From Theropithecus gelada (lineage: Eukaryota > Chordata > Mammalia > Primates > Cercopithecidae), in assembly GCF_003255815.1 (NCBI RefSeq), contig NC_037669.1, positions 128,630,355 to 128,694,354 of the forward strand: a stretch of DNA of 64,000 nucleotides, in the 5' to 3' direction. Numbering within the stretch: the first letter of the stretch is position 1; each line of letters opens with the position of its first letter. This document shows positions 45,101 through 56,320 of this stretch, piece after piece. Position numbers and translations under genes: made by a program. Below the pieces are notes generated by a model that worked only from the letters and a program-made list of their open reading frames with translations, did no database searches and was not told the DNA's origin.

Positions 45101-47260
45101 ACTAAGAAATATCCCATTGCAGATTTCAAGAAAACAGTGTTAGCTAACTGCTCAATGAAAAGAGAAGTGTAACTCTGTGAGATACATTCACACGTAACAA
45201 TGCAGTTTGTCAGAACGCTTCCTTCCAGATTTTATCTGATGATATTTCCTTTTTCCCCATAACCCTCAAAGCGCTCCCACACACCACTTTGCAGACTCCC
45301 CTAAAATAGTGTTAGCAAGCTGCCTCTTGAAGACTCAGTTGTAACTCTGTGAGATGAATGCACATATCACAAAGAAGTTTCTCAGAAAGTTTCTTTCACG
45401 TTTTCAATTGGGACTATTTCCTTTATCAGGATAGGCCACAATGAAGTCCACAATATCCCTTCTCACATTCCCCAAAGAGAGTGGTAATACACCACTCCAT
45501 GAAACGAAAGTGTAATTCTGTGACATGAATTCACACATCACAAAGAACTTTCTCAGAAAGCTTCTTTCTAGTTTTTATCAGAGCATATTTCCTTTGTCAC
45601 TGTAAGCTTCAGTGCACTAAGAAATATCCCATTGCAGACTTCAGGCAAAAAGTGTTAGCAAACTGATCAATGAAAAGAGAAGTGTAACACTGTGAGATAC
45701 AATCACATGTCACAATGCAGTTTCTCAGAACGCTTCTTTCCTGTTTTTATCTGATGATATTTCCTTTTTCATCAGAGCCCTCAAAGCGCTCCCAAATATA
45801 AATTTTCAGATTCCCCTAAAGTAGTGTTAGCAGACTCCTTCATGAAGACTAAGCTGTAACTCTGTGAGATGAATTCACATATCACAAAAAAGTTTATCAG
45901 AAAGCTTCTTTCACGTTTTGAATTGAGAATATTTTCTTTATCAGGATACGCCTCAATGCAATCCAAAGTATCCCTTCTCAGATTCCCCAAAGACAGTGGT
46001 AAAAGTCCGCTCCGTGAAACGAAAATGTTACTCTGTAAGACTATTTCACACATCACAAAGCAGTTTCTCAGAAAGCTTCTTTCTGGTTTTTATCGGAGGA
46101 TAGTTTCTTTATCACCGTAAGCTTCATTGCACTAAGAAATATGCCATTGCTCATTTCAAGAAAACAGTGTTAGCTAACTGCTCAATGAAAAGAGAAATGT
46201 AACCCTGTGAGATACATTCACATGTCACAATGCAGTTTTTCAGAATGCTTCCGTACAGATTTTATCTTATGATATTTCCTTTTTCCCCATAGCCCTCAAT
46301 TCGCTCCCAAATATTGTTTTGCAGATTTCCTGAAAGTAGTGTTAGCAAGCTGCTTCTTGAAGACTGAGTTGTAACACTGTGAGATGAATGCACATATCAA
46401 AAAGAATTTTCTCAAAAGTTTCTTTCACCTTTTCAATTGAGGATATTTCCTTTATCAGGATAGGCCTCAATGAAGTCCACAATATCCCTCTCAGATTCCC
46501 CAAAGACAGTGGTAATAGACCGCTCCATGAAACGAAAGTGTAACTCTGAGAGATGAATTCGCACATCAGAAAGCAGTTTCTCAGAAAGCTCCTTTCTAGT
46601 TTTTATCTGAGGAAATTTCCTTTGTCACCATAAGCTTCATTGCACTAAGTAATATCCCATTGCAGACTTCAAGACAAAGGTGTTAGCAAACTGATCAATG
46701 AAAAGAGAAGTGTACCTCTGTGAGATACATTCACATGTCACAATGTAGTTTCTCAGAATGCTTCTTTCCAGTTTTCATCTGACGATATTTCCTTTTTCAT
46801 CGTAGCCATCAATGTACTCCCAAATATAATTTTTCAGATTCCCCAAAGTAGAGTTAGCAGACTCCTTCATGAAGACTAAGCTGTAACACTGTGAGATGCA
46901 TTCATATATCACAAAGAAGTTTCTCAGAAAGCTTCTTTCACATTTTGAATTGAGGATATTTCCTTTATCAGTATACGTCTCAAAGCAATCCAAATATCCC
47001 CTCTCATTCCCAAAGACAGTGGTAATAGTCCACTGTATGACTAGTATACAGTGTAACTCTGTGAGACGAATTCACAGATCACAAAGCAGTTTCTCAGAAA
47101 GCTTCTTTCTAGTTTTTATCTGAGAATATTTCCATTGTCACCGTAAGCTTCATTGCACTGAGAAATATCCCATTGCAGATTTCAAGAAAACAGTGTTAGC
47201 AAACTGATCAATGAAAGAAAAATGTAACTGTGTAAGATGTGTTCACATGTCACAATGCAG
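42119..47260 (-). repeat. ~2.06-kb (12-monomer) higher-order alpha unit with a 6-monomer expansion
   Basis: Type A monomers follow a repeating subtype order. A4 (ttttggtctta-gatat, caattcgctatc-like) is at 42119, 44177 and, in weaker form, 47261. A2 (tcatcatag, ataacttttcag, gactaagctg) is at 42633, 43662, 44692, 45721 and 46749. A1 (cttccttccagattttat-like, atcgctttgcag, gactcagttg) is at 43147, 45206 and 46236. A4 to A4 is 2058 bp (four trimers), then 3084 bp (six trimers) because an A1-A2 pair is inserted. B and C partners are linked too: after A2 comes B with gttactctgtaagac and C with gctaactgctcaatg; after A1 comes B with ccacaatatccc. The order A4-A2-A1-A2 is also seen at 13776-15319. 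Confidence 0.75.
47031..47053. other. 23-bp imperfect palindrome replacing B-monomer sequence
   Basis: Arms cactgtat and atacagtg are perfect inverted repeats around gactagt. They stand where other B monomers read ccgctccatgaaacgaaagtg. The surrounding monomer is normal. It looks like a local templated replacement (inverted copy of a few bases), not a functional operator. Confidence 0.75.
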
Positions 47261-48198
47261 TTTCTCGGAACACTTCTTTCCAGTTTTTATCTTACGATAT
47301 TTCTTTTTTCACCATTGCACTCAATTCGCTCCAAAATATCACTTTGCAGATTCTTGGAAAGTAGTGTTAGCTAACTACTTCATGAAGACTCTGTTGTAAC
47401 TCTGTGAGATGAATTCACATATCACAAAGAAGTTTCTCAAAAAGCTTCTTTCCCGTTTTTAATTGAGGATATTTCCTTTATCGGGATACGCCTCAATGCG
47501 ATCCAAAACAACGATTCCCCGATTCCCCAAAGACAGTAGTAAGAGACCGCTCCATGAAACGAAAGTGTACTTCATTGCACTAAGAAATATTTCATTGCAG
47601 ATTTCAAGAAAACAGTTTTAGCAAACTGATCAATGAAAGGAAAAGTTTATCTCTGTGAGTTGCAATGGTATGTCACAATATAGTTTCTCAGAACGCTTCT
47701 TTCCAGTTTTTATCTGATGATATTTCCTTTTTCTCCATAGCCCTCAATGCGTTGCCAAATATCTCCTTTTAGTTTCCCCGAAAGCAGTGTTAGCAAACTG
47801 CTTCATGAAGACCCAGTTATAATTCTGTGAGATAAATTCACATATCAAAAACAGGTTTCTCAGAAAGCTTACTTCACGTTTTTAATTGAGGATATTTCCT
47901 TTATCAGGATAGGCCTCAATGCGATCCAAAGTATCCCGTCTTGGATTCCTCAAAGACAGTGCTAATAGACTGCTCCATGAAACGAAATTGTAATTCTGTG
48001 AGATGAATTCACACATCACAAAGCAGTTTCTCAGAAAGCTTTTTTCTAGTTTTTTTCTGACAATATTTCCTTTGTCACCGTAAGCTTCATTGCACTAAGA
48101 AATAGCGCTTTGCAGATTTCAACAAAACAGTGTGAGCAAAGTGGTCAATGAAAAGTCAAGTGTAACTCTGTGAGATATATTCACATGTCATAATGCAG
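47261..48198 (-). repeat. 938-bp alpha unit, copy 1 (deleted trimer + full trimer)
   Basis: Unit consists of A, a B/C fusion, then a complete A-B-C. In the fusion, B breaks at cgaaagtgta (about 47570) and runs straight into the C internal ttcattgcac, removing about 91 bp. Private markers: gggatacgcctcaatgcgatcc, aaaacaacgattccc, gaaaggaaaagtttatctctg, caatggtatgtcac, aaacaggtttctc, gaaatagcgctttgcag, tcaacaaaacagtgtgagcaaag. The next copy starts at 48199 with the same breakpoints. Confidence 0.9.
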
Positions 48199-49137
48199 TT
48201 TCTCAGAACGCTTCTTTCCAGCTTTTATCTGACTATATTTCCTTTTTCACCATAGCCCTCAATGCGCTCCCAAATATCGCTTTGTAGATTCCCTGAAAGT
48301 AGTGTTAGCAAACTGCTTCATAAAGACTAAGCTGTAACTCTGTTGAATGAATTCACATATTACAAAGAAGTTTCTCAAAAAGCTTCTTTCCCGTATTTAA
48401 TTGAGGATATATCCTTTATCGGGATACGCCTCAATGCGATCCAAAACAACGATTCCCAGATTTCCCAAAGACAGTAGCAATAGACCGCTCCATGAAACGA
48501 AAGTGTACTTCATTGCACTAAGAAATATTTCATTGCAGATTTCAAGAAAACAGTTTCAGCAAACTGATCAATGAAAGGAAAAGTTTATCTCTGTGAGTAG
48601 CAATGGTATGTCACAATGCAGTTTCCTAGAACGCTTCTTTCCAGTTTTTATCTGATGATATTCCCTTTTTCTCCATAGCCCTCAATGCGCTGCCAAATAT
48701 CTCATGGCAGTTTCCCCGAAAGCAGTGTTAGCAAACTGCTTCATGAAGACCCAGTTATAATACTGTGAGATAAATTCACATATCAAAAACAGGTTTCTCA
48801 GAAAGCTTACTTCACGTTTTTAATTGAGGATATTTCCTTTATCAGGATAGGCCTGAATGTGATCCAAAGTATACCTTCTCGGATTCCTCAAAGACAGTGC
48901 TAATAGATTGCTCCATGAAACGAAATTGTAACTCTGTGAGATGAATTCACACATCACAAAGCAGGTTCTCAGAAAGCTTCTTTCTAGTTTTTTTTGACGA
49001 TATTTCCTTTGTCACCATAAGCTTCATTACACTAAGAAATAGTGCTTTGCAGATTTCAACAAAACAGTGTGAGCAAAGTGATCAATGAAAAGAAAAGTGT
49101 AACTCTGTGAGATATATTCACATGTCATAATGCAGTT
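48199..49137 (-). repeat. 938-bp alpha unit, copy 2
   Basis: Tandem copy of 47261-48198. The same B/C fusion point is at 48508, 938 bp after the first. The same markers recur (aaaacaacgattccc, caatggtatgtcac, caacaaaacagtgtgagc), with a few private changes (catggcag, gatagt-, a T-rich tagttttttttgac). The shared breakpoint shows that the deletion came first and the duplication second. No third copy follows; the next trimer (49138) is normal. Confidence 0.9.
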
Positions 49138-51114
49138 TCCCAGAACGCTTCTTTCCAGTTTTTATCTGATGATATTTCCTTTTTCACCATAGCCCTCAAT
49201 GCGCTCCCAAATATCGCTTTGTAGATTCCCCGAAAGTAGTGTTAGCAAACTGCTTCATGAAGACTCAGTTGCAACACTGTGAGATAAATTCACATATCAA
49301 AAAGAAGTTTCTCAGAAAGCTTCTTTCATGTTTTTAATTGAGGAGTTTTCCTTTAGAAGGATACACCTCAATGCAATCCAAAGTGTTAATTCTCAGATTC
49401 TCCATAGACAGTTGTAATATTCCGCCTCCTGAAACGAAAGTGTAACTCTGAGAGATGAATTCACACATCACAAAGCAGTTTCTCAGAAAGTTTCTTTCTA
49501 CTTTTTATCTGAGGATATTTCCTTTGTCACCGTAAGCTTCATTGCACTAAGAAATATCCCTTTGCAGATTTCAAGAAAACAGTCTTAGCAAAATCATCAA
49601 TAAAAAGAAAAAGGTAACTCTGTGAGTTGCATTGACATGTCACAGTGGAGTTTCTCAGAATGCTTCTTTCCGGTTTTTTTCTGGCCATATTTCGTTTTTA
49701 ACGCTAGCCCTCAATGAGCTCCCAAATATTGCTTTGCAGTTTCCCCGAAAGTGGTGTTAGCAAACTGCTTCATGGAGACTCAGTTGTAACTCTGTGAGAT
49801 GAATTCACATATCACAAAGAAATTTCTCAGAAAGCTTCTTTCCCGTTTTCAGTTGAGGATATTTCCTTTATCAGGATAGGCCTCAATGAGATCCAAATTA
49901 TCCCTTCTCTGATTCAACAAAGACAGTGGTAATAAACTGTTCCGTAAAAGGAAAGTGTAACTGTGTAAGATGAATTCACACATCACAAAGCAGTTTCTCA
50001 GATAGCTTCTTTCCAGTTTTTATCTGAGGATATATTCTTTGTCACCGTAAGCTTCATTGGACTACCAAAAGTCCCATTGCAGATTTCAAGAAAACAGTGT
50101 TAACAAACTGATCAATGAAAAGAGAAGTGTAACTCTGTGAGATAAATTCACATGTCACAACGCAGTTTCTCAGAACGCTTCTTTCCAGTTTTTATCTGGC
50201 GATATTTCCTTTTACACCGTAGCCCTCAACGCGCTCCCAAATATCGCTTTGTAGATTCCTCGAAAGTACTGTTAGCAAACTGCTTCATGAAGACTCAGTT
50301 GTAATTCTGTGAGATGAATACACATGTCACAAAGTGTTTCTCAGAAAGCTTCTTTCATGTTTTAATTCAGGACATTTCCTTATTAGGATAGGCCTCAATG
50401 CGATCCAAAGTGTCCCTTCTCAGATTCCACAAAGAGAGTGCTAATAGACTGCTCCCATGAGATGAATTCACACATCACAAATCAGTTTCTCTGAAAGCTT
50501 CTTTCTAGATTTTATCAGATTATATTTTCTTTGTCACCGTAAGCTTCATTGCACTAAGAAATATCCCATTTCAGATTTCAAGAAAACAGTGTTAGCAAAC
50601 TGATCCATGAAAAGAAAAGTGTAACTCTGTGAGTTGCATTCACAGGTCACAATGCAGTTTTTCAGAACGCTTCTTTCCAGTTTTTATCTGTTGATATTTC
50701 CTTTTTCATCATAGCCCTCAATGCGCTCCCAAATATAACTTTGCAGATTCACTGAGAGTAGTGTTAGCAGACTGCTTCATTAAGACTAAGCTGTAACTCT
50801 GTTGGATGAATTCACATATCACAAAGAAGTTTCTCAGAAAGCTTCTTTCACGTTTTTAATTGAGGATATTTCCTATATCAGGATATGCCACAATGCAATC
50901 CAAAATACCCCTTCTCAGATTCCCCAAAGACAGTTGTAATAGTCTGCTCACTGAAACGAATGTGTAACTGTGTGACATGAATTCACACATGACAAAGCAG
51001 TTTCTCAGAAAACTTCTTTCTCGCTTTTATCTGAGAATATTTCCTTTGTCACCATAAGCTTCATTGCATTAAATAATATCTCATTGCAGATTTCAAGAAA
51101 ACAGTGTTATCAAA

Positions 51115-53300
51115 CTGATCAATGCAAAGAAAATTGTAACTCTGTGAGTTGCATTCTCAAGTCACAATGTAGTTTCTCAGATTACATCTTTCTAGTTTTT
51201 ATCTGACGATATTTCCTTTTTCACCATATCCATCCATGTTCTCCCAAATATCACTTTGCAGATTCCCAAAAAGCAGTGATAGCAAACTGCTTCATGAAAA
51301 CTAAGTTGTAACTCTGTGAGATGAATTCACATATCATGGAGAAGTTTCTCAGAAAGATTCTTTTACGTTTTCAGTTGAAGATATTTTCTTTATCAGGATA
51401 GGCCTCAATGCGATCCAAAGTATCCCTTCTCAGATTCCCCAAAGACAGTGGTAATAGCCCGCTCCATGAAACGAAATTGTAACTCTGTGAGAGGAATACA
51501 CACATCACAAAGCAGTTTCTCTGAAAGCTTCCTTCCAGTTTTTATCTAAGGATATTTCCTTTGTCACTGTGAGTAAGCTTCATTGCACTAACAAATATTC
51601 CACTGCAGATATCAAGAAAACAGTGTCAGCAAACTGATCAATGAAAGGAAAAGTATATCTCTGTGAGTTGCAATCACATGTCACAATGCAGTTTCTCAGA
51701 GCGTTTCCTTCCAGTTTTTATCTGACGATATTTCCTTTTTCACCATAGCCCTCAAAGTGCTCCCAAATATTGCTTTGCAGATTCCCTGAAAGTAGTGTTA
51801 GCAAACTGCTTCATGAAGACTAAGCTGTAACTCTGTGAGATGAATTCACATATCAAAAAGAAGTTTCTCAGAAAGCTTCTTTCCCGTTTTTAATTGAGGA
51901 TATATCCTTTATCAGTAGAGGCCTCAATGCGATCCAAAGTAACCCCTCTTACACTCCCCAAAGACAGTGGAAATAGACTCCTCCATGAAATGAAAGTGTA
52001 ACTCTGTGAGATGAATTCACACATCACAAAGCAGTTTCTTAGAAAACTTCTTTCTAGTTTAATCTGAGAATATTTTCTTTGTCACTTTAAGCTTCATTGC
52101 ACTAAGAAATATCCCATTGTAGATTTCAAGTAAACAGTTTTAGCAAACTAATACACGAAAAGAAAAATATAACTCTGTAAGATGCATTCACATGTCACAA
52201 TGCAGTTTCCCAGAAAGCTTCTTTCCAGTTTTCATCTGGCGATATTTCCTTTTTCACCTTAGCCGTCAATGCGCTCCCAAATGACGCTTTGCTCTTTCCC
52301 GAAGGTAGTGTTATCAAACTGCTTCATGAAGACTCGGTTATAACTCTGTGAGATGAATTGGCATATCACAAATAAGTTTCTCAGAAAGTTTCTTTCACTT
52401 TTTAAATTGAGGATATTTTCTTTATCAAGATAAGCCTCAATGCAATCCAAAATTTCCCTTCTCAGATTCCCCAAAGACAGTGGTTATAGATTGTTCCATG
52501 ACACGAAAGTGTAACTCTATGAGATGAATTCACACATCACAAAGCAGTTTCTCAGAAAGATTCTCTCTACTTTAATCTGAGAATATTTCCTTTGTCACTG
52601 AAAGCTACATTGCACTAAGAAATATCCCATTGCAGATTTCAAGAAAACAGTGTTAGCAAACTGAACAATGCAAAGAAAAGTGTAACTTTGTGAGTTGCAT
52701 TCACAAGTCACACTGCAGTTTCTCAGAATACATCTTTCAATTTTTATTATGACGATATTTCCTTTTTCACCATATCCCTCCATGCGGTCCCAAATATCAT
52801 TTTGCAGATTCCCCAAAAGTAGTGTTAGCAAACTGCTTCATAAAAACTAAGTTGTAACTCTGCGAGATAAATTCACATATCACAGAAAAGTTTCTCAGAA
52901 AGCTTCTTTCACATTTTTATTTGAGGATATTTCCTTTATCAGGATAGTCCACAAAGCGATCCAAAGTATCCCTTCTCAGATTCCCCAAAGACAATGATAG
53001 TAGACTGCTCCATGAAATGAAAGTGTAACTCTCTGAAAGGAATTCACATATCACAAAGCAGTTTCTACGAAAACTTCCTTCCAGTTTTTATCTGAGGATA
53101 TTTCCTTTGTCACCGTAAGCTTCACTGGACAAACAAATATTCCATTCCAGATTTCAAGAAAACAGTGTCAGCAAACTGATCAATGAAAGGAAAAGTGTAT
53201 CTCTGTGAATGGCAATCACATGTTACAATGCAGTTTCTCAGAACGCTTTTTTCCAGTTTTTATTTGACGATATTTCCTTTTTGACTATAGCCCTCAAAGT
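51115..53300 (-). repeat. 1.54-kb (9-monomer) duplication inside the array
   Basis: Private variants recur 1542-1546 bp apart. C ending aatgcaaagaaaa with caagtcac occurs at about 51120 and 52665. A with acatcttt and catatcc-tccatg occurs at 51173 and 52719. C with ttccag, aacaaatattcca and tgtcagcaaactg followed by gaaaggaaaag-gtatatctctg occurs at about 51540 and 53075. A with ctcaaagt-ctccca occurs at 51692 and 53234. The spacing equals three trimers. Confidence 0.75.
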
Positions 53301-56300
53301 ACTCCCAATCTTGCTTTGCAGACTCCCCGAAAGTAGTGTTAGCAAACTGCTTCTTGAAGACTCAATGGTAACTCTGTGAGATGAATTCACATATCACAAA
53401 GAATTTTCTCAGAAAGCTTCCTTCTCATTTTTTAACTGAAGATATTTCCTTTTTCAGGAGAGGCCTCAATGTGATCCATAGTATCCCTTCTCAGATTCCC
53501 CAAAAAAGGTGGTAATAGACAGCTTCATGAAACTAAAGTGTAATTCTTTGGGATGAATTCACACATCACAAAGCAGTTTCTCAGAAAGCTTCTTTCTACG
53601 TTTTATCTGAGGATATTTCCTTTGTCACTGTAAGCTTCATTGCACTAAGAAAGATCTCATTTAGATTTCAAGAAAACAGTGTTATCAAACTGATCAATGT
53701 AAAGGAAAGTGTAACTCTGTGAATTGCATTCACATGTCAAAACGCAGTTTTCAGAACGCTTCTTTCCAGTTTTTATCTGATGATATTTCCTTTTTGTACA
53801 TAGCCCTCAATGCACTTCCAAATATCTCTGTGCAGATTCCCCGAAAGTAGTCTTACCACACTGTTTCATGAAGAGTAAATTCAAACTCTGTGAGAGGAAC
53901 TCTCACATCACAAAGAAGTTTCTTAGAGAGCTTCTTTCACGTTTTTAATGGAGGATATTTCCTTTATCAGGATAGGCCTCAATGCGATCCAAAGTATCCC
54001 TTCTCAGATTTCCCAAAGACAGTGGAAATAGACCACTCCAAGAAACGGAAGTGTAACTCTGTGAGATGAATTCACACATCACAAAGCAGTTTCTCAGAAA
54101 GCTTCTTTCTCCTTTTTATCTGAGGATATTTCCTTTGTCACCGTAAGCTTCATTGCACTAAGAAATGTCTCATTGCAGATTTCAAGAAAACAGTGTAAGC
54201 AAACAGATCAATGAAAAGAAAAGTGTAACTCTGTGCACTGCATTCTCATATCACATTGCAGTTTCTCAGAATGCTTCTTTCCAATTTTTATTTGATGATA
54301 TTTCATTTTTCACCGTAGCCATCAAAGCGTTCCCAAATATCGCTTTGCAGATTCCCCGAAAGTAGTCTTAGCAATCTGCTTCATGAATACTAAGTTGTAA
54401 CTCTGTGAGAAGAATTCACACGTCATAAAGAAGTTTCTCAGAAAGCTTCTTTCACGTTTTTAATTGAGGATATATCCTTTACCAGGATAGGCCTCAATGC
54501 GATCCAAAGTATCCCTTCTCGGATTTCCCAAAACAGTGGTAATAGACTGCTCCATGAAAAGAAAGTGTAACTCTGTGAGATGAATTCACACTTCACAAAG
54601 CAGTTTCTCAGAAAGCTTCTTTCTCATTTTTATCTGAGCATATTTACTTTGTCACCATAAGCTTCATTGCACTACCAAAAATCCCATTGCAGATTTCAAG
54701 AAAACAGTGTTAGCAAACTGATCCATGAAAAGAAAAGTGTAACTCTATGAGTTGCATTCACATGCCACAATACAGTTTCTCAAAGTGCTTCTTTCCAGTT
54801 TTTATGTGACGATATTTTCTTTTCCACCATATCCCTGAATGCGCCCCCAATTATCTCTCTGTAGATTACCCGAAAGTAGTGTTAGCACACTGTTTCATGA
54901 AGACTAAGTTGTAACTCTGTGAGATGAATACATAGATCACAAAGAAGTTTCTTCGAAAGTTTCTTTCACGTTTTTAATTTAGGATATTTCCTGTATCAGG
55001 ATAGACCTCGATGTGATCCAAGGTATCCCTTCTCAGATTCCACAAAGACAGTGGTAATAGACCACTCCATGAAACAAAAGTGTAACTCTGTGAGATGAAC
55101 TCACACATCACAAAGCAGTTTCTCAGAAAGCTTCTCTCTACTTTTTATCTGAGGATATTTCCTTTGTCAATGTAAGCTTCATTGCACTAAGAAATATCCC
55201 ATTGCAGATTTCAAGAAAACATTGTTAGCAAACTGATCAATGAAAAGAAAAGGGTAACTGTGTGAGATACATTCACATGTCACAATGCAGTTTCTCAGAA
55301 CGCTTCTTTCCTGTTTCTATGTGACGATATTTCCTTTTTCACCATAGCCGTCAATGCGCTCAAAAATATCGCTTCGCAGATTCCCCGAAAGTAGTGTTAA
55401 CAACCTGCTTCATGAAGACTCAGTTGTAACTTTGTGAGGTGAATTCACATATTACAAAGAAGTTTCTCAGAAAGCTTCTTCCACGTTTTTAATTGAGGAT
55501 ATTTCCTTTATCAGGAAAGGCCTCAATACGATCCAAACTATCCCTTCTCAGATTCCCCAAAAACAGTTGTAATAGTCTGCTCCATGTAAAGAAAATGTAT
55601 CTCTGTGAGATGAATTCACAAATCACAAAACAGTTTCTCAGAAAGCTTCTTTCTACTTTTTATCTGAGGATATTTCCTTTGTCACCGTAACCTTCATTGC
55701 ACATAGAAATATCCCATTGCAAATTTCAAGAAATCAGTGTTAGCAAAGTGATCATTGAAAAGAAAGGTGTAACTCTCTGAGCTGCATTCACATATCATAT
55801 TGCAGTTTCTCAGAACGCTTCTTTCCAGTTTTTATCTGATGATATTTCCTTTTTCACCATAGCCATCAAAGCACTCCCAAATATCGCTTTGCACATTCCC
55901 CGAAAGTAGTGTTAGCCAACTGTTTCCTGAAGACTAAGTTGTAACTCTGTGAGATGAATTCACGCATCATAAAGAAGTTTCTCAGAAAGCTTCTTCCACG
56001 ATTTTAATTGAGGATATGTGCTTTACCAGGATAGGCCTCCATGCGATCGAAAGTATCCCTTCTCAGATTCCCGAAAGACAGTGGTAATAGACTGCTCCAT
56101 GAAACAGATGTGTAACTCTGTAAGATGAATTCACACATTACAAAGCAGGTCCTCAGAAAGCTTCTTTCTACGTTTTATCTGAGGATATTTCCTTTGTCAC
56201 CATAAGCTTCATTGGACTTACAAATATCCCATTGCAGATTTCAAGAAAACAGTGTTAGCAAACTGATTAATGCGAAGAAAAGTGTAACTCTGTGAGATGC

Positions 56301-56320
56301 ATTCACATGTCACAATGCAG

